From NCBI RefSeq assembly GCF_036287235.1, contig NZ_CP142850.1:274001-338000 (forward strand): 64,000 nucleotides of DNA. Reading direction: 5' to 3'. Positions 43,907 through 52,683 of this stretch are shown here, one piece after another. The DNA is from Exiguobacterium sp. 9-2. GTDB taxonomy: Bacteria > Bacillota > Bacilli > Exiguobacteriales > Exiguobacteriaceae. The position numbers and the translations under genes were made by a program. Below the pieces are notes generated by a model. The model saw only the letters and a program-made list of their open reading frames with translations. It was not told where the DNA came from and did not search any database. Positions within the stretch are counted from its first letter, which is position 1. Each line of letters opens with the position of its first letter.

Positions 43907-46230
43907 TCCCGGAAGCGAAGCTGACGACGCATCATTTATATGACTCACTCGTCAATGCCATTGATCAGGCAGAGGAAGTCTATATCGTCGCAGCATTTGC
44001 TCAGAAGTCAGGAGTTGCCTTGCTCGTTCCAGCATTTCGTCGTGCCTTACAACGAGGAGCCGAGATTCGGCTGTTGATTGGCGACTATCTACACATCACT
44101 GATCCAGAAGCATTGGCGCAGCTGCTTACGCTGGATGGGTTGTCAGTTCGCTTTTATCGGTCAGGCGGACGCTCTTTTCACCCGAAAGCGTATCTGTTTC
44201 GAAACGCAGAGACTGGCTTATCAATCGTCGGTTCGTCGAACATCTCGAACAGTGCGCTTCGCTCCGGTATAGAATGGAACGTTCATCTACCACAAGCTGT
44301 CGCTCCACAGATTCTTGATGATGCGATTGATGCCTTCATGGACCTTTACCTCAGCGAATCAGCAGAAGAACTGAATCTGGTTGTCTTAGAGGCTTACCGT
44401 CAAGAATATGCGGCACGTCAATATGTTGCGGAACCGGAAGTCGAGTATGACGAAGGAACGGTCGTCGTCGCGCCAGAAATCCTGCCGCATCGGGTCCAGG
44501 AAGAAGCGCTCCACGCGTTACGGGAAACGATGGAAGAAGGACGGACAAGGGCGTTGGCGGTGCTTGCGACTGGATTAGGGAAGACCTATCTTAGTGCATT
44601 CTTTGCGGGAGACTTTACACGGGTCCTATTCCTGGCACATCAAAAAGAACTGCTACTGCAAGCCGAGCGCTCGTTTCAAAAAGTCAATCCAGCGTGGCAG
44701 ACCGGATTTTACATCGGCAGTGACCGGACCGTCACGGAGACGACGGAGATTGTCTTCGCTTCCGTCCAGACGTTGGCACAAAAGCGACACTTGGACCGTT
44801 TTGCAACTGACCAATTTGATCTCATCATCGTTGACGAGTTTCATCATGCGGCAGCGACGAGCTATCGGAAAATCATTGATCATTTCACACCACGTTTCTT
44901 GCTCGGTCTGACGGCGACACCAGACCGGATGGACGGTGCGGATGTCTATGCGATCTGTCATCATAACGTTGCCTTCCAGATGCACTTCACAGCAGCGATT
45001 GCTGAAGGATTTTTAACGCCGTTTCATTATTACGGTATTCATGACACGATCGACTATTCTCAGATTCGACGAATCGGTCGGACTTATGATGCATCGCAGC
45101 TCGAGCATCGACAACTTGATCGTGAGGTCGCGGGTAATATCTATCATTCATGGGAGAAGCATCGTCAAACGAAGACGATCGGCTTTTGTTCGTCGATTAA
45201 GCAGGCGGAATATCTGGCGCAAGTATTTCGGGATAAAGGAACGACAGCATTTGCACTGACGGGGCAGACGATGAATCGCGCGCAATACATGCAAGCATTC
45301 GAGCAAGGTGAGATTGACGTCCTCTTTACAGTCGATCTATTCAATGAAGGTGTCGATATTCCGAAAGTCGATACACTGCTGTTCTGTCGTCCAACGGAAT
45401 CCGTCGCCATTTATACGCAGCAAATCGGACGTGGCTTACGTTTAGCGCAAGACAAATCACACTGTGTCATCATTGATTTAATCGGGAACTATCGTAACGT
45501 TGAGACGAAGCTGAAACTACTCGGAACGGTGAAAGAATCGTTTAAGCGAGGGGAAATAGAACCGATTACGCCACCACCTGGCTGTGTGATTGAGTTCGAT
45601 ACGCGAGCACTGGAGTTGATTCATCGACTCCGACAACCAAGTCAGCGGAAGTTACGACTGATTGAACAATATGAGCAAATCAAATATGAACTTGGTCGTC
45701 GACCATCGTATGTTGAGATTGGAGAGTATGCGGCAGTTCCGCAAGGTTATAAACAGGAATGGGGTTCTTACGTCGGTTTCTTGAAGGAGCAACAGGAGTT
45801 ATCAGATAAGGAGATTGAAGCGTACGATGCAAATCGCGAATTGATCGAGCAAGTCGAAAGGACAATCATGAATCGAAGTTATAAGATGGTCGTCTTGCTA
45901 GCGATGCTTGAACGGGGAGAAGAGCGCTGGATGGAGCCGATTACGGCTGAAGAAGTTGCGCCGTTCTTTTATGAATATTTGCATGCGGAGAAATATCGAG
46001 AGTTAAAGGATGCGCAAACGGCGGAGTTAAAAGGTCCATTTGATGCAGTAAAAGTAGAACGGTTATTGAAAAAGATGCCATTCCCAAAAATGGGTAAACC
46101 ATTTGAATTTGATAGTAAAACGTTAACTGTAAAAATAGCAGAAAAAAATATGTATAAAATACATCAAATCATATATGAGATTGTGTATTTGAGACTTAAT
46201 CTTTATTTTGCAATGAAAGATAAATTTTAA
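43903..46230 (+). CDS. PLD-nuclease/superfamily II helicase fusion
   Basis: 775 residues from a TTG overlapping the upstream stop. The N-terminal PLD-like domain (~1-165) has one HxK motif, FHPKAYLF, then GSSNISNSAL; single-motif PLD nucleases act as dimers. The helicase core has ATGLGKT (motif I), VDEFHHA (II), LTATPDR (III) and TQQIGRGLRLA (VI). The C-terminal ~180 residues (RRPSYVEIGEY..., YKMVVLLAMLERGEERW) are a family-specific domain. Base composition turns AT-rich from ~46050. Such COG3886-COG1061 fusions occur in defence islands; a role in DNA defence is inferred. Confidence 0.82.
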   Translation: MIPEAKLTTHHLYDSLVNAIDQAEEVYIVAAFAQKSGVALLVPAFRRALQRGAEIRLLIGDYLHITDPEALAQLLTLDGLSVRFYRSGGRSFHPKAYLFRNAETGLSIVGSSNISNSALRSGIEWNVHLPQAVAPQILDDAIDAFMDLYLSESAEELNLVVLEAYRQEYAARQYVAEPEVEYDEGTVVVAPEILPHRVQEEALHALRETMEEGRTRALAVLATGLGKTYLSAFFAGDFTRVLFLAHQKELLLQAERSFQKVNPAWQTGFYIGSDRTVTETTEIVFASVQTLAQKRHLDRFATDQFDLIIVDEFHHAAATSYRKIIDHFTPRFLLGLTATPDRMDGADVYAICHHNVAFQMHFTAAIAEGFLTPFHYYGIHDTIDYSQIRRIGRTYDASQLEHRQLDREVAGNIYHSWEKHRQTKTIGFCSSIKQAEYLAQVFRDKGTTAFALTGQTMNRAQYMQAFEQGEIDVLFTVDLFNEGVDIPKVDTLLFCRPTESVAIYTQQIGRGLRLAQDKSHCVIIDLIGNYRNVETKLKLLGTVKESFKRGEIEPITPPPGCVIEFDTRALELIHRLRQPSQRKLRLIEQYEQIKYELGRRPSYVEIGEYAAVPQGYKQEWGSYVGFLKEQQELSDKEIEAYDANRELIEQVERTIMNRSYKMVVLLAMLERGEERWMEPITAEEVAPFFYEYLHAEKYRELKDAQTAELKGPFDAVKVERLLKKMPFPKMGKPFEFDSKTLTVKIAEKNMYKIHQIIYEIVYLRLNLYFAMKDKF

Positions 46231-46278
46231 GGAGCCTGTTAACTACTAAAAATGAGTATTCGTATATGAAGTATTAAG

Positions 46279-46305
46279 ACGACTTTTCACGAGACGAAAA
46301 GTCGT
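46279..46305. repeat. inverted repeat after helicase gene
   Basis: 10-bp arms ACGACTTTTC/GAAAAGTCGT with a 7-nt loop, not followed by T. It lies in the 320-nt AT-rich gap between helicase and restriction genes. Confidence 0.55.
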
Positions 46306-46459
46306 AAGATTCTTTGAGCTTTCAAGAAAACTTTTTTTTACAATTAACATCATATTATTAGATATTAATAAAAAAGATAGTTTAGTATACAGTGAAAATA
46401 AAAATGCTGTATTGAGGCATGAATAAGTATCTGGTTAATAAGTCACAAATATTCTTTTT

Positions 46460-46503
46460 ATGCTAAGTTCAACAGGTATTTCTATATCTGTTGAACTTAG
46501 CAT
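46460..46503 (+). terminator. long hairpin terminator
   Basis: Perfect 16-bp stem ATGCTAAGTTCAACAG/CTGTTGAACTTAGCAT, 12-nt loop, T-rich downstream on the plus strand. It separates the helicase operon from the leftward nuclease gene. Confidence 0.78.
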
Positions 46504-46552
46504 TTTATTATTTGCGTTAAAAAAATAATCAAAAAAACTATATAGGGAGAAC

Positions 46553-47389
46553 TTAATTAGAGTATAGATGAAGTATCTTTTCGAACTTATACCAATCTTC
46601 CTGTGAGTTTCTTAACCATTTTATAGGTAAACCATAGTTTATATTAGCATCCAAAGTTCCCCCAATGTATTGCTTAGCCCCTCTAGTAGGATTCTTCAAG
46701 ATGTTAAGCAATTCACTTTGAAATTCTGAATGACTATATTTTTTATTAGTTAAATTGTTGCTTCTGTTTTTTCCTTTAAGATGTTTAAGGATCGAAGGAT
46801 TATATAATTTTTCTCCTTTTTTATACTCGATCCATCCTCGTCTTGTTATAGGATCTATTAAATCTCGATTCAATGCGTAACCGAGTATACTTACTTTCCA
46901 ATCGTGATCGATGAATTTATACGGATTTTCTTCAAATTCTTTTCCTTCAGGTATTCCTTTTAATATGCCAATAACGTAAATTTGCGTTCCGAAATCAGTT
47001 ACTTTTTGCTTTTCAACTAAAAGCCATCTTGAAGAAGCCCGACTGCCTTTAATATCTGTTTTAAATTGAAAAGTTCGTTTTTCTTTATTCACTATAATAG
47101 TAGACATATCATGTCCATTATCGTGAATGTGAGGATCGTTCCAAATTTCAAAATCAACGTGAAAGCTAATATTAAAATTTTCTTCTAAAAAGTGTTGAAA
47201 ACCATACTCTACTACCTTGCCAATGACATGATCTGCAATAAAATCGTTCTTCTCTCGAATTATGTCTTTTCGTCCGAATTGCTTCGTACTTGTTGCTTTT
47301 AAAGCATACAATTCGTGAGCAAAATCAAAACAACTGTTTACTTCCTCTCTAGAAATATTAAGCTCCATTTTGAAAGAATTAGTTCTCAA
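46553..47389 (-). CDS. candidate type II restriction endonuclease
   Basis: 278 residues from TTG 47389, chosen because GCGGAGGATATTACC precedes it and a TATAAT -10 (47417-47422) rules out upstream ATGs. The region DNGHDMSTIIV...RTFQFKTDIKGSR could be a D...QxK variant of the PD-(D/E)xK nuclease core. Its place near a C5 methyltransferase, its low GC and the lack of other motifs fit a restriction enzyme. I cannot name the family; the function is inferred from context. Confidence 0.5.
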   Translation of the reverse strand: MRTNSFKMELNISREEVNSCFDFAHELYALKATSTKQFGRKDIIREKNDFIADHVIGKVVEYGFQHFLEENFNISFHVDFEIWNDPHIHDNGHDMSTIIVNKEKRTFQFKTDIKGSRASSRWLLVEKQKVTDFGTQIYVIGILKGIPEGKEFEENPYKFIDHDWKVSILGYALNRDLIDPITRRGWIEYKKGEKLYNPSILKHLKGKNRSNNLTNKKYSHSEFQSELLNILKNPTRGAKQYIGGTLDANINYGLPIKWLRNSQEDWYKFEKILHLYSN

Positions 47390-47416
47390 AGGTAATATCC
47401 TCCGCTTTTTCATTCG

Positions 47417-47422
47417 ATTATA
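47417..47422 (-). promoter_or_regulatory. -10 element of the nuclease gene
   Basis: Perfect TATAAT on the minus strand, 28 nt before the chosen TTG; the -35 is not clear. It shows that the gene is transcribed apart from the methyltransferase operon. Confidence 0.45.
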
Positions 47423-47494
47423 CAATAAATACCACAAAAAGATGTTGATACTTGATATGATCAAGTGAGATTGCATTATTTTTTGGAACACATA

Positions 47495-47520
47495 TTAAAA
47501 AGGGCTGAAAATCAGCCCCT
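47495..47520 (-). terminator. terminator of methyltransferase-AbiJ operon
   Basis: 7-bp stem GGGCTGA/TCAGCCC, followed by five T on the minus strand. Confidence 0.8.
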
Positions 47521-47528
47521 CTATTCTA

Positions 47529-48437
47529 CTATTTATTTGTTAAATGATTTTCATGTGTTTTGATTAAAAATGTTATATTCGTCCCTGCCAAATTAAGTGC
47601 ATATTGCGTCAAATGATCAGGTATAGCAATGACGCTCATACCCTGACCATGACTAGCTTCTTTATTCCTAACTGTAGGTAGTCCTTCTAATGTTGTTTTC
47701 AAGGAATTAAGTTGTGTTTGATAATAACTTGGTAAGAAGTCATTGGAAAACAATGCATTAATTAAAGCTGAAGCAGTCCCTTTTCCATAATCCCAATGAT
47801 TGAAGTCACAAATACTCTTCATCGTACTCTCAAATGCCTTTGCTACGGAGAGAATAGTCGCCTTGTTATCTCCATTTTTATAGTGGTTATACGCTTCTTG
47901 GTACTCGTCTAACGCTCCACTAAATAAAGGATTATGCATCAGGATCAAAGCAGGCTTTATAGCTTCGTTATAAAGTACTGTTGAGCTGATAGGAAGTATT
48001 CGATCTTTTACATAATCTAAGCCTATGCCGTTTTCTTTAAATCTTGTATTTAACTTATCAATTACATATTCTTTTGAAACTCTAAATGAATATTCACGCT
48101 TTTCGAGTTGAATATTTGTTGTAACTAGCAACTCAATGATATCTACTACCCAATCGTTTTCCTCACAATTTAAAATAAACTCTAGGCAACTTTCGACCGG
48201 ATCATACTCATATTCAGTACAACCTGGAGCGTTATCAAATGAGTAAAGAGCATGATCCGAACAGATTCTATCATGAACCCACTTAAATATACCGGTTGTA
48301 TATCTAGAATCCATCGGATTATCTGTAGAATATACTTCTTTAATTAAATGATATGCTTGAACTCTAAATCTCTCTGAAAGCCCTGAATAAGGAAGTATTT
48401 CGATTTCTCGGGGATTATTTCTCTGTGAAAAAAGCAT
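47529..48437 (-). CDS. AbiJ-like abortive infection protein (STM4504/CBY_0614 type)
   Basis: 302 residues. The N-terminus (LPYSGLSERFRVQAYHLIKE ... DWVVDIIELLV) resembles AbiJ N-terminal domain 4. The C-terminal half has EAIKPALILMHNPLFSGALD, AKAFESTMKSICD and PTVRNKEASHGQG, typical of the Abi_C/HEPN-like end of this family. Members are linked to phage abortive infection. It lies 25 nt downstream of the methyltransferase gene on the same strand and before a terminator, so it is co-transcribed with it. The ATG follows CTGGAGGTATATC. The mechanism is not known from sequence. Confidence 0.68.
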   Translation of the reverse strand: MLFSQRNNPREIEILPYSGLSERFRVQAYHLIKEVYSTDNPMDSRYTTGIFKWVHDRICSDHALYSFDNAPGCTEYEYDPVESCLEFILNCEENDWVVDIIELLVTTNIQLEKREYSFRVSKEYVIDKLNTRFKENGIGLDYVKDRILPISSTVLYNEAIKPALILMHNPLFSGALDEYQEAYNHYKNGDNKATILSVAKAFESTMKSICDFNHWDYGKGTASALINALFSNDFLPSYYQTQLNSLKTTLEGLPTVRNKEASHGQGMSVIAIPDHLTQYALNLAGTNITFLIKTHENHLTNK

Positions 48438-48462
48438 GATATACCTCCAGTAGTTTAAAGTA

Positions 48463-49599
48463 TTAAACTGTTTGAACCTTAGGTAATTGCTTTGTAGCCT
48501 TTAAATTTTGAAGTTGTAATTTAGCAGTAGGATCGATTGATTCATACTCGATTCCAGCAAAAGTTTTTAAGATCGCTTCAAAAACAATTTGAGCACCCGC
48601 AGGAGGAACTGCCATTCCAATTTGCTTTCGAACCTTTTCTTTACTACCTACAAAGTAAAAATCATCTGGGAACGTTTGAAGTCTTGCCCGCTCTCGGTTT
48701 GTGAGAGCTCGTGGTTCCTCCCAGTGATACATATGTGTACCACCACCACCGCTACCCGTCACTGTATATGCTGGACGATTTGGATCAAGACGTTTGTAAA
48801 TCGAGCTCAAACGTGCGCCTTTAACATTCAATCGGAGATGCTCTGGGATCCCTATAAACCACGCATTTTCACCTGCAGGAATGTGCGTTAGCATCTCTAT
48901 CACTTTAGCGTTGTGTCTAGTGAGTTCATTATTTAATGCATCTTCTGGAATCGGTGGATTCAAAATCGCTTCACTAGATGTTTTCATATTATCTAACGTA
49001 TTGAGTGGAGCAGGTACCTTAAAGACAATACCTTCTTCTGCTAGGTCATTTCGAATTCCAACGATAATGATACGATGACGCGCTTGAGGAACGCCGTAAA
49101 GTTCAAATTTATAAAGATGAGGCGTGAGTACATATCCGCATTCTTCTAACTCCGTTAAAATTTGAATAAACGCTTTTCCTTCATTAGCGCTTTGTAAGCC
49201 ACCAACATTCTCAGCTACAAAAAACTTTGGTTGGTATTCTTTCAAGACCTTTACACCATAAGAATATAGAGGACCAAACGTACCGTTCAGACCTTGCTTC
49301 TCACCGACTTGGCTGTAGTCATTACAAGGAAAACCGAATGCAAAACAATCAATCTCGCCAAGAATGGACTTATCACCAATCGGAAGTTGTTCTACTGGTC
49401 CGTAATGAACAGACGGATCTTCAATGTCTTCGCATATATTGTATCGATAGGTTTTACACGCTTGTTCGTCATAGTCATTTGACCATTCGTGAACAATGCG
49501 AAGTTCCTCTTCTGTTTCTGGGTGAATCACTCTAGCATTTTTAGCCCCTAAAGATAATCCACCAGGACCGTTAAATAATTCGCCTTTTTTAAATATCAT
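48463..49599 (-). CDS. DNA (cytosine-5) methyltransferase
   Basis: 378 residues. Motif I FNGPGGLSLG, motif IV GFPCNDYSQVG with the catalytic Cys (PCN instead of the common PCQ), motif VI AENVGG, motif VIII QARHRIIIVG, motif X GMAVPPAGAQIVFE. The ATG at 49597-49599 follows AGGAGTTTTCAT. It methylates cytosine at a specific site, protecting against the local restriction enzyme(s). It heads a leftward operon with the AbiJ-like gene. Confidence 0.93.
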   Translation of the reverse strand: MIFKKGELFNGPGGLSLGAKNARVIHPETEEELRIVHEWSNDYDEQACKTYRYNICEDIEDPSVHYGPVEQLPIGDKSILGEIDCFAFGFPCNDYSQVGEKQGLNGTFGPLYSYGVKVLKEYQPKFFVAENVGGLQSANEGKAFIQILTELEECGYVLTPHLYKFELYGVPQARHRIIIVGIRNDLAEEGIVFKVPAPLNTLDNMKTSSEAILNPPIPEDALNNELTRHNAKVIEMLTHIPAGENAWFIGIPEHLRLNVKGARLSSIYKRLDPNRPAYTVTGSGGGGTHMYHWEEPRALTNRERARLQTFPDDFYFVGSKEKVRKQIGMAVPPAGAQIVFEAILKTFAGIEYESIDPTAKLQLQNLKATKQLPKVQTV

Positions 49600-49647
49600 A
49601 TGAAAACTCCTAACTATAAAATCGAAAGTGTGTTCTGGCATACTCCT

Positions 49648-49676
49648 ATGCTAAACATTGTACACGTGTTATTCAA
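49648..49676 (-). promoter_or_regulatory. promoter candidate of the methyltransferase gene
   Basis: On the minus strand TTGAAT, 17-nt spacer, TAGCAT. A small repeat GCATA/TATGC overlaps the -10 and the spacer holds the palindrome ACACGTGT; either could bind a regulator. Confidence 0.42.
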
Positions 49677-49712
49677 AAAATGCAGCAACTAATACTCAAA
49701 AAAAACAAAGAG

Positions 49713-49758
49713 CTACGAGTAATAAAACATTCAATACTGAATGATTTATTACTCGTAG
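49713..49758. repeat. 46-bp near-perfect palindrome in the divergent R-M gap
   Basis: Outer arms CTACGAGTAATAAA/TTTATTACTCGTAG, an A-A mismatch, inner arms CATTCA/TGAATG, loop ATAC. Eight T follow shortly downstream on the minus strand, so it may stop antisense transcripts. It may also be an operator. Confidence 0.7.
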
Positions 49759-49799
49759 AGTATTGTAAATTGAATATAGAAATTAAAAGGAGGAAATAA

Positions 49800-50328
49800 A
49801 TGGGGGATGACAGTCTTAAGAATTTAAAAGGCTTAATGGAAATGTACGTGAGCTCCATGCTGTTAAATAGAGAATTTATAGATCCTTTACGATCCTACCT
49901 TCCCGACAAAACAAATTCGAAAGCGTTTAGCTGAAGAAACAGGTAAGGACATCAATTCAATTTATCGAGATGAACGGACTGGAACGATTTATAACGGAAT
50001 CATGCTCTTGCGGTATTGGAGAGCGTTTCTAATAATTCATGAGGAAGTAGCACAAGGGAAATCGGAACCGAAACGGATCGAATCCATTCTTCAAACATAT
50101 GAAAGTCATCTCAAGATGATTTCTGAAATCGAAGGAGAAGTGGATGTTCAAAGCGCAATCGAACGACATCTCCCGTGTATTTTAGATGTCATCCAACATT
50201 TTGAACGACATCCACTTCCTCAAAATCGAATAGTGAAAATCAAGTTATTAAAACAACTACAAATGAATGAACAAGTAATAGCGGGCTTGAAGCACCGTAG
50301 ACGAGAGAGGATGACAAGCATTGACTGA
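49800..50328 (+). pseudogene. frameshifted small gene preceding the AlwI-type nuclease
   Basis: ATG 49800 has a perfect AAAGGAGG and starts MGDDSLKNLKGLMEMYVSS, but this frame stops at 49932 after 44 residues. A second frame without its own start codon is open from 49882 and reads PTKQIRKRLAEETGKDINSI..., continuing as RYWRAFLIIHEEVA to 50328. It overlaps the endonuclease start by 8 nt. Joined by a +1 shift, for example at CTTCCCGAC (49898-49906), they give one ~175-residue helical protein. It is either a mutation or a programmed shift. No family recognised; a controller or accessory role is possible by position. Confidence 0.55.
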
Positions 50329-51919
50329 ACGAAAAATTTGGTTTATCACACGTCCGGAACGAGATCCGCGTTATCATGCGGAAGCAATGAGCGCTTTGCA
50401 AGAAGCAACGAACAACTTCACATTGAAATGGGAAGGAAACCGTGATCTGCATAAGCATTACGAGGCAGTACTTGCTTCACGCAAATTGAAACGAAACAAC
50501 ATTAGTAACGATGGTTCAGGAGGACGCACATGGTGCGCATTACTTAAGACATTTGCATACTGTTACATTGATAAAAATGGTGTTGTTAAACCGACTAAAG
50601 TAGGACAAGCCCTTGTAGATGGTATTAAAGAATACGAGAACGTGAAAAAGCAAATTCTTACCTTACAAATTCCGAATGCCTATTTTTTAGAGCGAGGTTT
50701 TCGACCTAAATTTGAAAGTAGCTTTCGGATCCGTCCTGCGCGCTTTTTAATCAAACTTGTACAACGAGAAGATCTTCAGTACTCCATTAGTAAAGAAGAG
50801 ATTACCTACTTTGTCTTAACAGCTCAAGATGATCGTGAAGTAGAAGAAATTGCGAAAAAAATTCTCCTGTATCGTCAGTCGTCACCAGACGAGCAAGAGC
50901 AAATGAAACAAGAAATTGCTGTTCAATACGATCATCGTGCGCGCAATGATAAGGCAGCACGTGACTACTACCAGGCACATTCTGATGTCGCACACACCTT
51001 TATGATGTTGTGTGAGTATACCGGATTAGTAGAGTATGTACGTGGAGATAGCATTTTAACGACACAGCCCGACCTAGTGGAAGAGGCATTACGTGTACTG
51101 AATGAATATGATCGTCGTTATCCGTTTAATACACGTTATCGTATTTCGATCGAACGAATGGCACAAAATAATGGATTAGATGTGGATAGCTACAAATCGA
51201 ACGATTATGGCGACGTGAAGCCAGCCAACAATCTAGGTAAACGACAAGGGAAGATCGATACGATTTTAGGAAAAATGCCAAACTGGACCATGCAATCCGA
51301 TGAAGAGTTGATTCAAGTGTTCACAGAGTCTTTTGGTCCTAGGGATGCAACTCAATTGGTCTCTATTCTACGAAAAGAGCAACCTGCGCTACTAAATGTT
51401 TCGGAGCAGTTTGTCGAGTCTTACTTGGGGCAAATGACACCCTTAGAATTTGAGAAACTAACAGGAGATATTTTCAAAGAGCTTGGATTTGATGTGGTGT
51501 ATCAACCGAAGGTGCAAGGAACAAGAACAGAGATTGAATTATTGGTGAAGTACGGAGACCATTTTGGAATCATTGATACAAAGTATTACGAGAGTGGATT
51601 CCCTTTATCACAAAACCTAGCGAACTACATGGGATCGGAATACATTCCTAACTACTTAATCTATGGTGATGCTCGGTTATCTTTCTTCGGTTACGTCACG
51701 TCAGCCGGCTACTCAGGAGAAAAAAAGCTACAATCCATTACGAAGTTAAGTGAAAAGTTAGTGGGAGAATCGATTGAAGGATTTATGTTAACGCGGGAAG
51801 TACTTCTTGGCTTCCTTGATTACTGTATCGAAAATGAAATTCCCAAAGAAGAACGGATTCAACTATTCATTGATCGCATTCAAAATAAAGCATTTAGTGA
51901 TCTGAAGCTTTATCTGTGA
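50321..51919 (+). CDS. AlwI-family type II restriction endonuclease
   Basis: 532 residues. The start KIWFITRPERDPRYHAEAM and later NISNDGSGGRTWCALLKTFA match AlwI-family enzymes. A C-terminal PD-(D/E)xK core is seen at TEIELLVKYG with IIDTKYYESGF (~405-430). AlwI itself reads an asymmetric site; the specificity here is unknown. The TTG start follows GAGAGGATGACAAGCA. It is the main gene of a rightward operon that continues with a membrane protein and an HNH nuclease. Confidence 0.85.
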   Translation: MTERKIWFITRPERDPRYHAEAMSALQEATNNFTLKWEGNRDLHKHYEAVLASRKLKRNNISNDGSGGRTWCALLKTFAYCYIDKNGVVKPTKVGQALVDGIKEYENVKKQILTLQIPNAYFLERGFRPKFESSFRIRPARFLIKLVQREDLQYSISKEEITYFVLTAQDDREVEEIAKKILLYRQSSPDEQEQMKQEIAVQYDHRARNDKAARDYYQAHSDVAHTFMMLCEYTGLVEYVRGDSILTTQPDLVEEALRVLNEYDRRYPFNTRYRISIERMAQNNGLDVDSYKSNDYGDVKPANNLGKRQGKIDTILGKMPNWTMQSDEELIQVFTESFGPRDATQLVSILRKEQPALLNVSEQFVESYLGQMTPLEFEKLTGDIFKELGFDVVYQPKVQGTRTEIELLVKYGDHFGIIDTKYYESGFPLSQNLANYMGSEYIPNYLIYGDARLSFFGYVTSAGYSGEKKLQSITKLSEKLVGESIEGFMLTREVLLGFLDYCIENEIPKEERIQLFIDRIQNKAFSDLKLYL

Positions 51920-51947
51920 ATCGAAATGAAGGGGGCTATCCATTTAT

Positions 51948-52634
51948 ATGATAGAAACAGTACTAAGTGAATTTCGAACTCTCTCTAAAGAGTATTCCAA
52001 AACACATTTTCGACCTACTCAAAGGACACTTTCATTTAAGGTTTATTGCTGCTCTATGCTTTCGTTCTTCGTTTTATTATTGATTACATCATGGGCACTT
52101 TTTCACGCATATAGCTTTAATACAATTGTAAGCTATTTTGTAGTTACCGTTATATTGTTGGGAGTTGCCTTGATATCAGAGAAATTTTCCAATAAACATC
52201 TTGCTACGTATCGTCTCAAAAAAAATCATTATATAAAGTTTCGCTTAAAAGAGTACTTAAGAAATGATCATCGTATAGTTCAAGCGGAGCAAATGAAGCA
52301 CTTGTCTGCTATGATTTCGAAAACAATTCAAATTCAAAAAAAGCACTACAAGTTTAATCCGAGCTATTTTTCGATAGTGTTGGCTATGATTTTTGGATTT
52401 TCAAAGTTTTGGGACAATGGAACTCTTTTAGTTGCTCTTGGTCTTTGTATTTTGTGCATGTTCCTTTTTGCTATTACACATTTCTTCCTTACTGCCCGAA
52501 CTAATTACCTCAATTTTAAAGTAGAAACATGTGAGGAAATGCTAAGCGTTATTGATGAAATTACACTCGAGATGCTAATTGATCATCCAAACGAAAAGTC
52601 AGTTGTCGCTAAGAAGAAAAGATTCCGCTTGTAG
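51948..52634 (+). CDS. four-helix membrane protein in restriction operon
   Basis: 228 residues: two pairs of hydrophobic helices (~32-75 and ~140-185), with a charged helical stretch between them and a soluble tail. No motif recognised. It starts 28 nt after the endonuclease stop and ends 49 nt before the HNH gene, all on one strand. Two-nuclease operons with a membrane protein suggest an anti-phage effector, but this is inference. Confidence 0.66.
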   Translation: MIETVLSEFRTLSKEYSKTHFRPTQRTLSFKVYCCSMLSFFVLLLITSWALFHAYSFNTIVSYFVVTVILLGVALISEKFSNKHLATYRLKKNHYIKFRLKEYLRNDHRIVQAEQMKHLSAMISKTIQIQKKHYKFNPSYFSIVLAMIFGFSKFWDNGTLLVALGLCILCMFLFAITHFFLTARTNYLNFKVETCEEMLSVIDEITLEMLIDHPNEKSVVAKKKRFRL

Positions 52635-52683
52635 TAGTATTATCGGTAACGAAAAAATCAGTAAAGTACTGGAGGCGCATGAG

